DNA from: an uncultured Oscillospiraceae bacterium
Lineage (GTDB): Bacteria; Bacillota; Clostridia; Oscillospirales; Oscillospiraceae
NCBI GenBank assembly: GCA_910587505.1
Contig: CAJULD010000009.1
Span: 1 to 64,000 of the forward strand
DNA length: 64,000 nt
Direction of reading: 5' to 3'
A model generated the notes under the pieces. That model was not told the origin of the DNA. It did not search any database and saw only the letters and a list, made by a program, of their open reading frames with translations. Below, in pieces: positions 7,552 to 14,697 of the stretch; within the stretch, counting starts at the first letter, position 1; every line of letters starts with the position of its first letter. Both the position numbers and the translations under genes were made by a program.

Positions 7552-8805
7552 TCAATTCTCACACAGGGTTGCTCCATGCCGGAGCGCCTTCACTACCGGC
7601 AGCTCCTCTCCGGTCAGAAACCGGATCAGGGCTCCGCCGCCGGTGCAGATATAGCCCATTTTGTCCGTCAGGCCGTATTTTTCCGTGGCGGTGATGCTGT
7701 CGCCGCCGCCCAGAACCGTATGGGCCTGCGTATCCGCCAGGGCCTGCCAGACATCTTTCGTCCCCGCCTCGCTGGGGGCCTGCTCAAATACGCCCATGGG
7801 GCCGTTGACGAACACCGTCTTCGCCCCCAGGATAGCCTCCCGGTAGATTTTCGCGGTCTCGCTTCCCACGTCCACGGCGGCAATGTCCGCCGGAACGCCG
7901 CCCAGGGCGGCCTCATGGCGCTCTCCGTCCGTCACCCAGGCCAGGTCCGCGGGCAGGACGATCTTCCCGCCATACCGGCCGTACAGCTCCTTCGCCCTTT
8001 CAATGTACTCGCCGTAATTGGACTTCATGATGAAGTCCACGCTGCCCTGTCCGATCTCCTTCCCCAGAGCGGTGAGGAAGATGTTTCCCACCAGTCCGCC
8101 GGTGAGAATCTGATCCGCCACGCCCCGGTCCAGGACGGTCTGCATCATCAGGAAGGCGTCGGAGATTTTCGCCCCGCCCAGTACGAACACGCAGGGCCGC
8201 ACCGGCGCCTCCATCACCTGGGACACGGTGCAGAACTCTTTCTCAAAGAGCCGCCCCATAAAGGAGGGGAGCACCTGCTGGAAGCCGCAGAGGCTGGGCT
8301 GATCCCGGTGGGCGGCGGCGAAGGCGTCGCAGACGTACAGGTCCGCCAGAGGGGCCAGCTTCTCCACCAGCAGGGTTTTCGCCTGCTGCTCATGGGTCAG
8401 CCGGAGCTTCATCTCGAACAGGGTCTGCTCCTCCGCTACAAAGCGGACGTTGTCCAGAAGGAGAATCCCGCCGTTCTCCAGCTTCAGGATCGCCGCCCGG
8501 GCGGCGGGGCCGCACACATCGTCGATCCAGTGGACTTCCTTTCCCAGCAGGCGGCTGAGTACAGCCGCGTGGGGCCTCGTGGTGTAATAGTTCCCATATT
8601 CGATGTCGCTGCCCTGGTGGGCCAGGAGAACCACCTTCGCTCCCCTGTCGGAGAGCTCTTTGATGGTAGGAACGCAGGCTTCGATGCGGTTGATGCTTTT
8701 CAGCGTGCCTTTTTCCCGGTCCACGGGCTGATTGATGTCTACCCGGCAGAGGACGGTCCTGCCCTTCACCTGGGCGTCGTCGAGGGTCTTGATGCCAAAA
8801 CGCAT
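7552..8805 (-). CDS. pgk: Phosphoglycerate kinase, archaeal-like type
   Basis: Transfers phosphate between 1,3-bisphosphoglycerate and ADP. The 417-aa protein begins KTLDDAQVKGRTVLCRVDINQPVD, continues RIEACVPTIKELSDRGAKVVLLAHQGSD, has the catalytic-loop block VFVLGGAKISDAF and ends with HTVLGGGDSITATEKYG and YICTGGGALIRFLTGEELPVVKAL. The N-terminus (TLDD.DVKGKTVLVRVDIN) and the LAHQG segment resemble archaeal PGKs more than the usual bacterial protein. I chose the ATG at 8803-8805 (GGAGGA 5 nt upstream) over a longer frame to 8889. It pairs with an archaeal-class GAPDH just upstream, so the two form an oxidising/phosphorylating unit. Confidence 0.88.
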   Translation of the reverse strand: MRFGIKTLDDAQVKGRTVLCRVDINQPVDREKGTLKSINRIEACVPTIKELSDRGAKVVLLAHQGSDIEYGNYYTTRPHAAVLSRLLGKEVHWIDDVCGPAARAAILKLENGGILLLDNVRFVAEEQTLFEMKLRLTHEQQAKTLLVEKLAPLADLYVCDAFAAAHRDQPSLCGFQQVLPSFMGRLFEKEFCTVSQVMEAPVRPCVFVLGGAKISDAFLMMQTVLDRGVADQILTGGLVGNIFLTALGKEIGQGSVDFIMKSNYGEYIERAKELYGRYGGKIVLPADLAWVTDGERHEAALGGVPADIAAVDVGSETAKIYREAILGAKTVFVNGPMGVFEQAPSEAGTKDVWQALADTQAHTVLGGGDSITATEKYGLTDKMGYICTGGGALIRFLTGEELPVVKALRHGATLCEN

Positions 8806-8883
8806 AATTTTCCTCCTGCCGCCGCTGCGCGGCGGGTCCGGTATAAATCTGATTTTCCGGTATTCATCTCCGCAGAACCGGCC

Positions 8884-8912
8884 GTGCATGACCCCATTGA
8901 GGGGTCATGCAC
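8884..8912. repeat. Perfect 12-bp hairpin between gap2 and pgk
   Basis: GTGCATGACCCC (8884-8895) is exactly repeated in inverse at 8901-8912 with a 5-nt ATTGA loop. There is no T-run after it on the minus strand, so it looks like an mRNA processing or stability element, not a terminator. It sits in the 133-nt spacer between the GAPDH and PGK genes. Confidence 0.75.
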
Positions 8913-8938
8913 AGTCTGCGCGGCCCCGCAGGGGCCGT

Positions 8939-9991
8939 TTACCTGAATCTGCCGATGCGCAGGTACCTGTTGGTCTCAGCCGTACCGGTCTCACGGGTGG
9001 GCTGCATCTCCATAGCGGCGCGAATGGCGTCCATGGTCTCGGGAATGGTCACGCTCTCCTGGGGGATATTGATGGCATACATGATATCGTCCCCGCTCTC
9101 CACGATGCTGTCCTCCCACAGGCCGATCTCATACATGTCGCCCCGGCGGTTGCCCAGATCCCGGGCGTACTTGAACAGGCTGGCGTTGCCCAGGAAGCCC
9201 TCGTCGATGGTGACGGTGCGGATACGGGGATGGGCGCGGAAGGCCTCCAGGGCCTGCTCACGGGTAATCTTCTTCCCGTCCCTGCCGGAGGCCAGAACGG
9301 TGATGATGTGCCCGTGGGTCACGGGGGTATGTACCAGGATGCCGGTGGCCTCCACGTGGGGCATGATGGTCATCAGGTCCACCGCCTGATGGCTGGGAGC
9401 CCGGTCGATCTGAAGCGCGTTGGTCAGTCCCCGGTGATAGTCGCCGGGGTCGGCCACCCGGCGGATGATGGTGATGGCCACCTTCTCCACGCCCACGGCC
9501 CGGTCCAGGCAGTCCACCGTGCGGATCAGACCCGTGGTGTTGCAGCTGGTCAGCTTCAGATACTTCTGGCCCAGGCCCTTCTCATAGTTGGCGTAGCCAT
9601 GGAAGAACACGTCGGCCACGGAATTCTTCTCGCCGCCCTGGAAAATGGCCTTCACGCCCATTTTCTCGTACAGCTCCTTGTTCTTCGCGCCCACGCCGCC
9701 GGGGGAGGAATCCAGCATGACGTCCACCCTGCCGCACAGCTCCTCGAAGCTGCCTGCCACAGGGATGTCCAGAGCGTCAAACTTCGCCCGGTCCGCGCCG
9801 CCCACCAGGTACAGGTTATACCGGACGCTGTTGGCCCCGACCATGTCGTTCTCCCGCAGGGCCCGGATGGCAAGAGTGGGAGCCAGATCGGCAATGCCCA
9901 CCAGCTCCATGTCCTCCTGCATCGCCACGCCGTCCGCCAGCCGCTGGCCGATGGTGCCGTAACCCGCTACGCCTACCCGTACTTTCGCCAT
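8939..9991 (-). CDS. Type II (archaeal-class) glyceraldehyde-3-phosphate dehydrogenase
   Basis: Oxidises glyceraldehyde-3-phosphate to 1,3-bisphosphoglycerate. The 350-aa sequence is of the type II class found mainly in Archaea: N-terminal Rossmann motif VGVAGYGTIGQRLADGV, KAIFQGGEKNS, and active site LKLTSCNTTGLIRT with Cys150, where ordinary bacterial GapA has SCTTNCLAP. RADPGDYHRG-like spacing (RRVADPGDYHRGLTNAL) and the H-rich IMPHVEATGILVHTPVTHGH also fit this class. The ATG at 9989-9991 has GGAGG 9 nt upstream; an ATG at 10000 is too close to the SD. It is the first gene of the operon, with its own strong promoter. Confidence 0.92.
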   Translation of the reverse strand: MAKVRVGVAGYGTIGQRLADGVAMQEDMELVGIADLAPTLAIRALRENDMVGANSVRYNLYLVGGADRAKFDALDIPVAGSFEELCGRVDVMLDSSPGGVGAKNKELYEKMGVKAIFQGGEKNSVADVFFHGYANYEKGLGQKYLKLTSCNTTGLIRTVDCLDRAVGVEKVAITIIRRVADPGDYHRGLTNALQIDRAPSHQAVDLMTIMPHVEATGILVHTPVTHGHIITVLASGRDGKKITREQALEAFRAHPRIRTVTIDEGFLGNASLFKYARDLGNRRGDMYEIGLWEDSIVESGDDIMYAINIPQESVTIPETMDAIRAAMEMQPTRETGTAETNRYLRIGRFR

Positions 9992-10053
9992 ATGAATCAT
10001 CCTCCATTTTCAAATAATCGCGCGGCTCCCGCCGCAAGCGTTTCTACAGGGTG

Positions 10054-10082
10054 ATTGTAACATCTGTTTCCTTTTCTGTCAA
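10054..10082 (-). promoter_or_regulatory. Sigma-A type promoter of the GAPDH-to-iolD operon
   Basis: On the minus strand TTGACA (10082-10077) is followed after exactly 17 nt by TACAAT (10059-10054). It lies about 62 nt upstream of the GAPDH start in an AT-rich island shared with the divergent DeoR gene. Confidence 0.8.
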
Positions 10083-10150
10083 TTTCAAATGTGATTTTTT
10101 TGGCAAATTAATTTTATATTTTTGTAAACTTACCAATTTTAATAAAACAG

Positions 10151-10179
10151 TTGACAATTTATGTGGCAGGCGTTATGAT
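10151..10179 (+). promoter_or_regulatory. Sigma-A type promoter of the DeoR-PHP operon
   Basis: TTGACA at 10151-10156, 17-nt spacer, TATGAT at 10174-10179. Together with the opposite promoter at 10054-10082 it frames a 70-bp AT-rich stretch that is the natural place for a DeoR operator. Confidence 0.85.
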
Positions 10180-10224
10180 GGAGCTGCAAAATTTCCAGTT
10201 TTTTACGGAGAGGAGGCCGCCGCC

Positions 10225-11004
10225 ATGAAGGACGACCGGCGAAAACGGATGGAAGCGCTGGTAACCCGGCAGGGCTCCGCCGCCATGGAGGAGCTGCGGG
10301 ACGCCTTCGGCGTGTCCATGAACACCGTCCGCTCCGACGTGGCCTATCTGGTACGCACCGGCGCGGTGGAAAAGATCTACGGCGGCGTCCGGGCGGTCCA
10401 GCGGCAGGAGGTACCGCTGTTCACCCAGCGGGCCCGGCTCCGCGCCGAAGAAAAGCGCCGGATCGCCCGGTACGCCCAGGAGCGCATCGAAGACGGCGAC
10501 ACCCTGTACATCGACGCGGGCACCACCACCATGCACCTGATCGACTTTCTGGACCCCGGCAAGCATGTGACCATCGTCACCGGCAACCTCTACGTGGTCC
10601 ATCAGGCCTATGACAGGCCCAACGTGGAGCTCATCGTCCTGCCGGGCAGCATGAACCGGCGGACCAACTCCGTTTCCGACGTGAGCACGCTGGAATTTCT
10701 GGGCCGCTACCAGTTTGCCAAGGCGTTCATGGGCGCTTCCGGCGTGTCCCCGTCCGGGAAGCTGAACGTCTCCACCTACATTGAGTACGAGCTGAAGAAG
10801 CTGGCCGTGGCCCAGAGCCGGCAGACATGGCTTCTGCTGGACGGGGGCAAGTTCGGGGAGAGCAGCCTCATGTCCTATGCTTCGCTGGAGGACATGACGG
10901 AGGTCGTCACCGGTTCCCGGTGCCCGGAGGAGATCCGGGAGTGCTGTGGGAGGCGGGGTGTCAGACTGACCATTCTGGAGGAATCAGGGAGGGAAAGAAC
11001 ATGA
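10225..11004 (+). CDS. DeoR/GlpR-family transcriptional regulator
   Basis: 259 aa. An N-terminal DeoR helix-turn-helix (residues about 5-55, MEALVTRQGSAAMEELRDAFGVSMNTVRSDVAYLVRTGAVEKIYGGV) is followed by the sugar-isomerase-like sensor domain with DGDTLYIDAGTTTMHLIDFL and VTIVTGNLYVVHQA, which binds a phosphorylated effector in this family. The ATG at 10225 is preceded by GAGAGGAGG; the upstream frame from a GTG at 10051 overlaps the promoter and is unlikely. It is divergent from the inositol/GAPDH operon, so it probably represses that operon until a sugar phosphate appears. Both points are inference from position. Confidence 0.9.
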   Translation: MKDDRRKRMEALVTRQGSAAMEELRDAFGVSMNTVRSDVAYLVRTGAVEKIYGGVRAVQRQEVPLFTQRARLRAEEKRRIARYAQERIEDGDTLYIDAGTTTMHLIDFLDPGKHVTIVTGNLYVVHQAYDRPNVELIVLPGSMNRRTNSVSDVSTLEFLGRYQFAKAFMGASGVSPSGKLNVSTYIEYELKKLAVAQSRQTWLLLDGGKFGESSLMSYASLEDMTEVVTGSRCPEEIRECCGRRGVRLTILEESGRERT

Positions 11005-11681
11005 GCGAATACCGGATCGAGACCCATCTGCATACCTGCCACGTCAGCGCCTGCGGCCATCTGGACGCCGCCGCCCTGGCGGAGGGCTACGCGCGGGCAG
11101 GCTACGCCGCCGTGGCCGTGACCGACCACTACAACCGGGACACCTTCGCGTACCTGGGCATCGACACCACCCGCCCCGGCGACGTGATAACCCCCTTTCT
11201 GGAGGGCTTCCGCCGGATGCAGGAAGCCTGCGCCCCGCTGGGACTGACGGTTTACAGGGGGGCGGAGCTGCGCTTTGACGAGTGCTGCAACGACTATCTG
11301 CTCTACGGCTACCCCGACGAACTGCTGGCGGAGCCGGAGAAGCTCTTCCATATGGGCATCGCCGCCTTCGCGCCTCTGGCGCGGGAGGCGGGAGCCCTGC
11401 TGGTTCAGGCCCACCCCTACCGGAAGAGCTGCACCCCCGCCTTTGCCTGTTATCTGGACGGCGTGGAGGTTATGAACCTGAATCCCCGCCACGACAGCCG
11501 CAACGACCGTGCAGAGGAGTACGCCGCCCTCCACGGCCTGCTGCGCACCGGCGGTTCCGACTGCCACCGGCAGGAGGATATCGGACGGGGCGGCATCATC
11601 GCCTCCGTTCTGCCGGAGGATGGCGGCGCTTTCGTCCGGCTGCTCCGGGCGGGCGGCTATACCCTCATCGGCGCAGACTGA
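11001..11681 (+). CDS. PHP-domain metal-dependent phosphoesterase
   Basis: 226-aa PHP (polymerase and histidinol phosphatase) domain protein. Metal-binding positions are visible: ETHLHTCHVSACGH at residues 7-20, VAVTDHYNRDTF near 37, a middle AHPYRK and a late TGGSDCHRQEDIG. Such proteins hydrolyse small phosphate esters. The start overlaps the deoR stop as ATGA, so the two are translationally coupled. It may act on a phosphorylated intermediate of the divergent pathway, but the substrate is unknown. Confidence 0.87.
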   Translation: MSEYRIETHLHTCHVSACGHLDAAALAEGYARAGYAAVAVTDHYNRDTFAYLGIDTTRPGDVITPFLEGFRRMQEACAPLGLTVYRGAELRFDECCNDYLLYGYPDELLAEPEKLFHMGIAAFAPLAREAGALLVQAHPYRKSCTPAFACYLDGVEVMNLNPRHDSRNDRAEEYAALHGLLRTGGSDCHRQEDIGRGGIIASVLPEDGGAFVRLLRAGGYTLIGAD

Positions 11682-11745
11682 CGGGACATAAACTGCCCGT
11701 CCCCCCGCATAGACTGTAGCAATTCGCAGAGGGAGGGCGGTCAAG

Positions 11746-11865
11746 ATGAAAAAAGACCGGATTGTTGTGTTTTTGCTGCGCAGGCGGTATCTGCTGATGG
11801 CGCTGGCACTGGCGCTGGCGGCGGTGATGTTCCTGGCCGCCTGCCTGCCGGACCTGCTGCTGTAA
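11746..11865 (+). CDS. 39-aa single-span membrane peptide
   Basis: A short frame with a good SD (GGGAGGG) upstream of ATG. It encodes a basic N-terminus (MKKDRIVVFLLRRR), a hydrophobic segment rich in Leu/Ala of about 20 residues, and a short LPDLLL tail. AACLP could be read as a poor lipobox. It lies 64 nt after the PHP gene on the same strand and may be cotranscribed. I do not recognise a family; it is called from SD plus composition only. Confidence 0.5.
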   Translation: MKKDRIVVFLLRRRYLLMALALALAAVMFLAACLPDLLL

Positions 11866-11915
11866 CGGGTGTTCTCCGGAGCTCCTGCGAGGCAGAATGA
11901 TGCATACCCTGAATT

Positions 11916-12530
11916 CTACCCCTCATTCCCGGCGCTCTCCATGCGGACGGCCTTGGAGTAAAAGGTGCCCACAGGCATCCCGCAGGCCGCGGCGGCCTCC
12001 CGGAGGGTCAGGCGCCTGTTCCGCCAGTCCCGGCAGACCTCCCGGAAGTTGTCCGGCAGGGGACTGGCCGGACGGCCGAACTTGACGCCTCTGGCTCTGG
12101 CGGCGGCAATGCCCTCCGCCTGGCGCTGGCGGATGTTGGTCCGCTCGTTCTCCGCGGCGAAGGAGAGGACCTGGAGCACGATGTCGCTGAGGAAGGTGCC
12201 CATCAGGTCCTTCCCCCGCCGGGTGTCCAGCAGGGGCATGTCCAGGACCACGATGTCCACCCCCAGGTCCCTGGTCAGAATGCGCCACTGCTCGAGAATT
12301 TCCGTATAGTTGCGCCCCAGCCGGTCGATGCTCTTGATATAGAGCAGGTCGTCCGTTTTGAAGCGCCCCACCATCCGCCGGTACTGGGCGCGCTGGAAAT
12401 CCTTTCCGGACTGCCTGTCTGTGAAGATGTTTTTCTCCGGGATGTCCAGCGAGCGCATGGCGATGAGCTGCCGGTCCTCGTTCTGGTCGAAGCTGGAAAC
12501 ACGGATATAGCCGTAAGTGATTCCTGACAT
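11916..12530 (-). CDS. Small serine recombinase (resolvase/invertase family)
   Basis: 204 aa, the size of Hin/Gin/Tn3-type recombinases. The catalytic domain begins ITYGYIRVSSFDQNEDRQ (catalytic Ser12 in the YxRVS motif), then KDFQRAQYRRMV and LYIKSIDRLGRNYTEI with the conserved arginines. A C-terminal helix-turn-helix (LTLREAAAACGMPVGTFY) would bind DNA. The start at 12528-12530 has GGAGGT upstream; the frame runs further but into the leader. No transposase or clear recombination sites are next to it. It could be a resident resolvase, a DNA invertase, or the remnant of an element. Confidence 0.9.
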   Translation of the reverse strand: MSGITYGYIRVSSFDQNEDRQLIAMRSLDIPEKNIFTDRQSGKDFQRAQYRRMVGRFKTDDLLYIKSIDRLGRNYTEILEQWRILTRDLGVDIVVLDMPLLDTRRGKDLMGTFLSDIVLQVLSFAAENERTNIRQRQAEGIAAARARGVKFGRPASPLPDNFREVCRDWRNRRLTLREAAAACGMPVGTFYSKAVRMESAGNEG

Positions 12531-12570
12531 GTACGTCCCACCTCCATATTTTTTTCTGCTCATGCGCAAA

Positions 12571-12604
12571 AGAGCGTACCTCCCCTGTCCGGGAGGTACG
12601 CTCT
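12571..12604 (-). terminator. 14-bp hairpin in the recombinase leader
   Basis: AGAGCGTACCTCCC at 12571-12584 is perfectly inverted at 12591-12604 with a 6-nt loop. On the minus strand the stem is followed by TTTTGCG, so it could be a rho-independent terminator or attenuator just upstream of the recombinase. A recombination or operator site is an alternative. Confidence 0.55.
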
Positions 12605-13636
12605 TCTTCGTTTCTGAAATTCGTTGCGGTTCCCCAGCCGCCCTGACTGGCGGCGGTCACCGCTCCCGCCTGATCCCGGCCTCCTCCACATGCTACTGCC
12701 GCAGGAATTTCCGGAAATCCCGGCCGCTGCGAAGGCGCATCCGCTCCCCCGAACTTACCGCCGGCGGGTTCCCCGATAGCCTGCCGCCCGCTCGCCCGCG
12801 CAGATGCCGGAGCGGATCGCGGAGATTTTGCCGCCCCGGTCACAGGACGCCGGGGCCCGGTTTCCTTCGCCTGCCGGACAGCAAAGACTCTCCTCTCTCA
12901 GATCCTGTATTTACAACCGTCGAACTCTGTCCGGCCGGCTTGCGGCGGCCGGGAGCAGCGGCGAACGATTTCTCCAGTTTTATCTCCATCGTCCTCCCGC
13001 TGCGTTTCTCCATCGGACTGCGGCGGATTCCGCCGCGCCGGCGATAATATGCCTATCATGACTATCCCCTATGTAAAAATACGAATTCCTCCTGATTTAT
13101 ACAATTTTCGCGGCTGAACACCGCCTCCGGCAGCAGTCGTCCGGGGTGATACAGAGATACTATACCATATTCCCGCTCCGATTTCCACAGCCAGTTTTCC
13201 GCCGCTCCGCCCGCTGTGCCAAACCTGCCCCGGATGAAAGAAAAAGCACAAAACTGCATTCCCATTTTCTATTGCGAAACCCGCCGGTTTGGAGTATAAT
13301 GAGAGAATCATCCCCGCATTCCCCGGCAGGTTCCGGCCATTTTTCGTACAAAGGGACTCCGGGGAGGCTGCTATGGCAATTACCTGTAAAAGTTACGAAT
13401 TCCGGCGCAGATTTGCGCCGCCATGGAGCACCTGAGGGGCTCTCTGTCGCGCCTGCGGGCAATCCACGGCTGATTCCGGACCGTAAAGATCCTTTTTCCT
13501 GAAAGAAAAAGGATGGGAGCAGGAGGAGAGAAATGTATGTTGTTCCATGTGCGGCATGCGCTGCAGCTTCTGAGCCTCAATACACAGTTCCATCCGTGCT
13601 GAAAGCCCGGAAATAATGATTTGGGAAGGAAAGAGT
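12605..13636. other. About 1.0 kb without a convincing gene
   Basis: Six-frame reading gives only short frames of low-complexity, Arg/Pro-rich sequence without SD or recognisable motifs. Seen here: an 18/19-nt near-direct repeat (TGTAAAA..ACGAATTCC, 13072-13089 and 13385-13403), a TATAAT-like box near 13296, and an ATCCTTTTTC...GAAAAAGGAT hairpin at 13489-13514. It may be decayed sequence or the substrate region of the neighbouring recombinase. Confidence 0.5.
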
Positions 13637-13951
13637 ATGTTAGAAGTGAAAATCAATATCTCCGATCTGGACTACGGAAGCATCGCCCAGCAGGCGCTCC
13701 CGGTGGTGCTGGAGCGTCTGCGGTCATCCAGAGGGGACGGCAAAATCATCCAGATCCTGCAGGGGCTGGGCCACCTGCCCTCCGACGCCGTCCAGATGAT
13801 GATTTCCGCCATGCCCCAGGACACCAGGGACGCCATCGCCCTGGCGTTCCTGAACAGCTGCAGGGACGAGCTTGCGGAGCAGATCAGCAAATTTGCGGCC
13901 CATAAGGGCGTGCAGCTGACCATTACGGGCATTGAGGCCAGCAAGCGCTAA
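13637..13951 (+). CDS. Hypothetical protein, 104 aa
   Basis: A 104-aa soluble acidic/amphipathic protein (MLEVKINISDLDYGSIAQQALPVV...). It reads as mostly alpha-helical, with DAVQMMISAMPQDTRDAIALAFL and a C-terminal ITGIEASKR. GGGAAGGAAAGAG precedes the ATG at 13637. It is monocistronic: a terminator hairpin follows immediately. I do not recognise the family. The clean SD, normal codon use and own terminator support it as a real gene. Confidence 0.7.
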   Translation: MLEVKINISDLDYGSIAQQALPVVLERLRSSRGDGKIIQILQGLGHLPSDAVQMMISAMPQDTRDAIALAFLNSCRDELAEQISKFAAHKGVQLTITGIEASKR

Positions 13952-14005
13952 AAAACCGGAGGGGCGTCCAGGCGGTCTTGAGACCTGGTCGCCCCTTCCG
14001 GTTTT
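13952..14005 (+). terminator. Rho-independent terminator after the 104-aa gene
   Basis: AAAACCGGAGGGGCG and CGCCCCTTCCGGTTTT pair across a 54-nt imperfect hairpin whose centre holds GGTCTTGAGACC. The 3' arm ends in TTTT. Confidence 0.75.
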
Positions 14006-14540
14006 CATAGAGCCGGTATGAAAAAAAGGAGATATATTGCTTCCCGGCGCCGCCCCACCGGCGCTGGAGGAAACACAACGCGTCCCCCGGCCGGAGCCGC
14101 GGGACGCGCACGGCCCCGCCGCAGATGCGGCAAGGCCGGAAGAGCATCCTTCCGGTTCCGGCGGAAAAATTGATTACCAGGCTGCCCATGTATCTGACTT
14201 ATCCCCTCTCCGGCGGAGCGCCGGAGGAGGCATCACAGTGACCGACTCGCGGGGAATCTCACCCCATTCCATGTGCCGCACCTCTGCGGCGGCAGCTGGT
14301 CAGTTGTTTATTTTTTCTCAGAGCTTATCATCAGGCGTATACAGACTGCACCGCAGATTTTTGCTGCGCAAAGGGATCTGGCGCAGGAATCCTGACGGAC
14401 TTCAGGCCGGATCAGCCTGACCCGGCGGCAAATATGCAGGCAGACTGTGCGTGACTGATTTTAAGAGATACGCTTATTATAACACCGGACGGGCCGTTTG
14501 TAAAGAGAAGAATTTCGGGTGACAAAAATCAAAATTGCAC
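14006..14540. other. 535-bp spacer, no gene seen
   Basis: Between the terminator of the 104-aa gene and the tRNA promoter. The frames here lack SD and family features. The AT content rises toward 14450-14540. A short AATCCTGACGGACTTCAGG segment near 14388 loosely resembles part of the 99-bp repeat of the citrate locus. Confidence 0.5.
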
Positions 14541-14569
14541 TTGACAGGTCCAAGATCATCTGCTATAAT
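14541..14569 (+). promoter_or_regulatory. Promoter of tRNA-Gly
   Basis: Consensus TTGACA (14541-14546), 17-nt spacer and consensus TATAAT (14564-14569), 12 nt before the mature 5' end of the tRNA. Confidence 0.92.
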
Positions 14570-14581
14570 ATGTCATGTTCT

Positions 14582-14657
14582 GCGGGCGTAGCTCATCTGG
14601 TAGAGCGCCACCTTGCCAAGGTGGAGGTAGCGGGTTCGAGCCCCGTCGCCCGCTCCA
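14582..14657 (+). tRNA. tRNA-Gly (anticodon GCC)
   Basis: 76 nt with encoded CCA. Acceptor GCGGGCG pairs with CGCCCGC. The D-arm reads AGCTCATCTGGTAGAGC, the anticodon arm CCACC-TTGCCAA-GGTGG (anticodon 14615-14617), and the T-arm has GGTTCGAGCCC. It is a single-gene unit with consensus promoter and terminator. Confidence 0.97.
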
Positions 14658-14658
14658 T

Positions 14659-14691
14659 AAAAAGCATCACCTTGTTAAGGTGATGCTTTTT
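14659..14691. terminator. Terminator between tRNA-Gly and mogA
   Basis: AAAAAGCATCACCTT and AAGGTGATGCTTTTT form a perfect stem flanked by A and T runs, so it can serve both the tRNA (plus) and the molybdenum cofactor operon (minus). Its core closely mimics the tRNA anticodon arm. Confidence 0.9.
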
Positions 14692-14697
14692 CTTTGT

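Noticed and set aside
4533..7694. 1053-codon open frame on the plus strand
   Set aside because: Antisense to the LarA-like and transketolase genes; composition is that of a shadow frame and no SD or motif is seen.
11916..12530. Recombinase as part of an intact transposon or integrative element
   Set aside because: No transposase, cargo, terminal repeats or attachment-site duplication could be seen around it, so only a lone recombinase is called.
12517..13047. 176-codon frame and other frames in the gene-free segment
   Set aside because: Arg/Pro/Ser-rich translations, no SD, no motifs, and overlapping alternatives in several frames.
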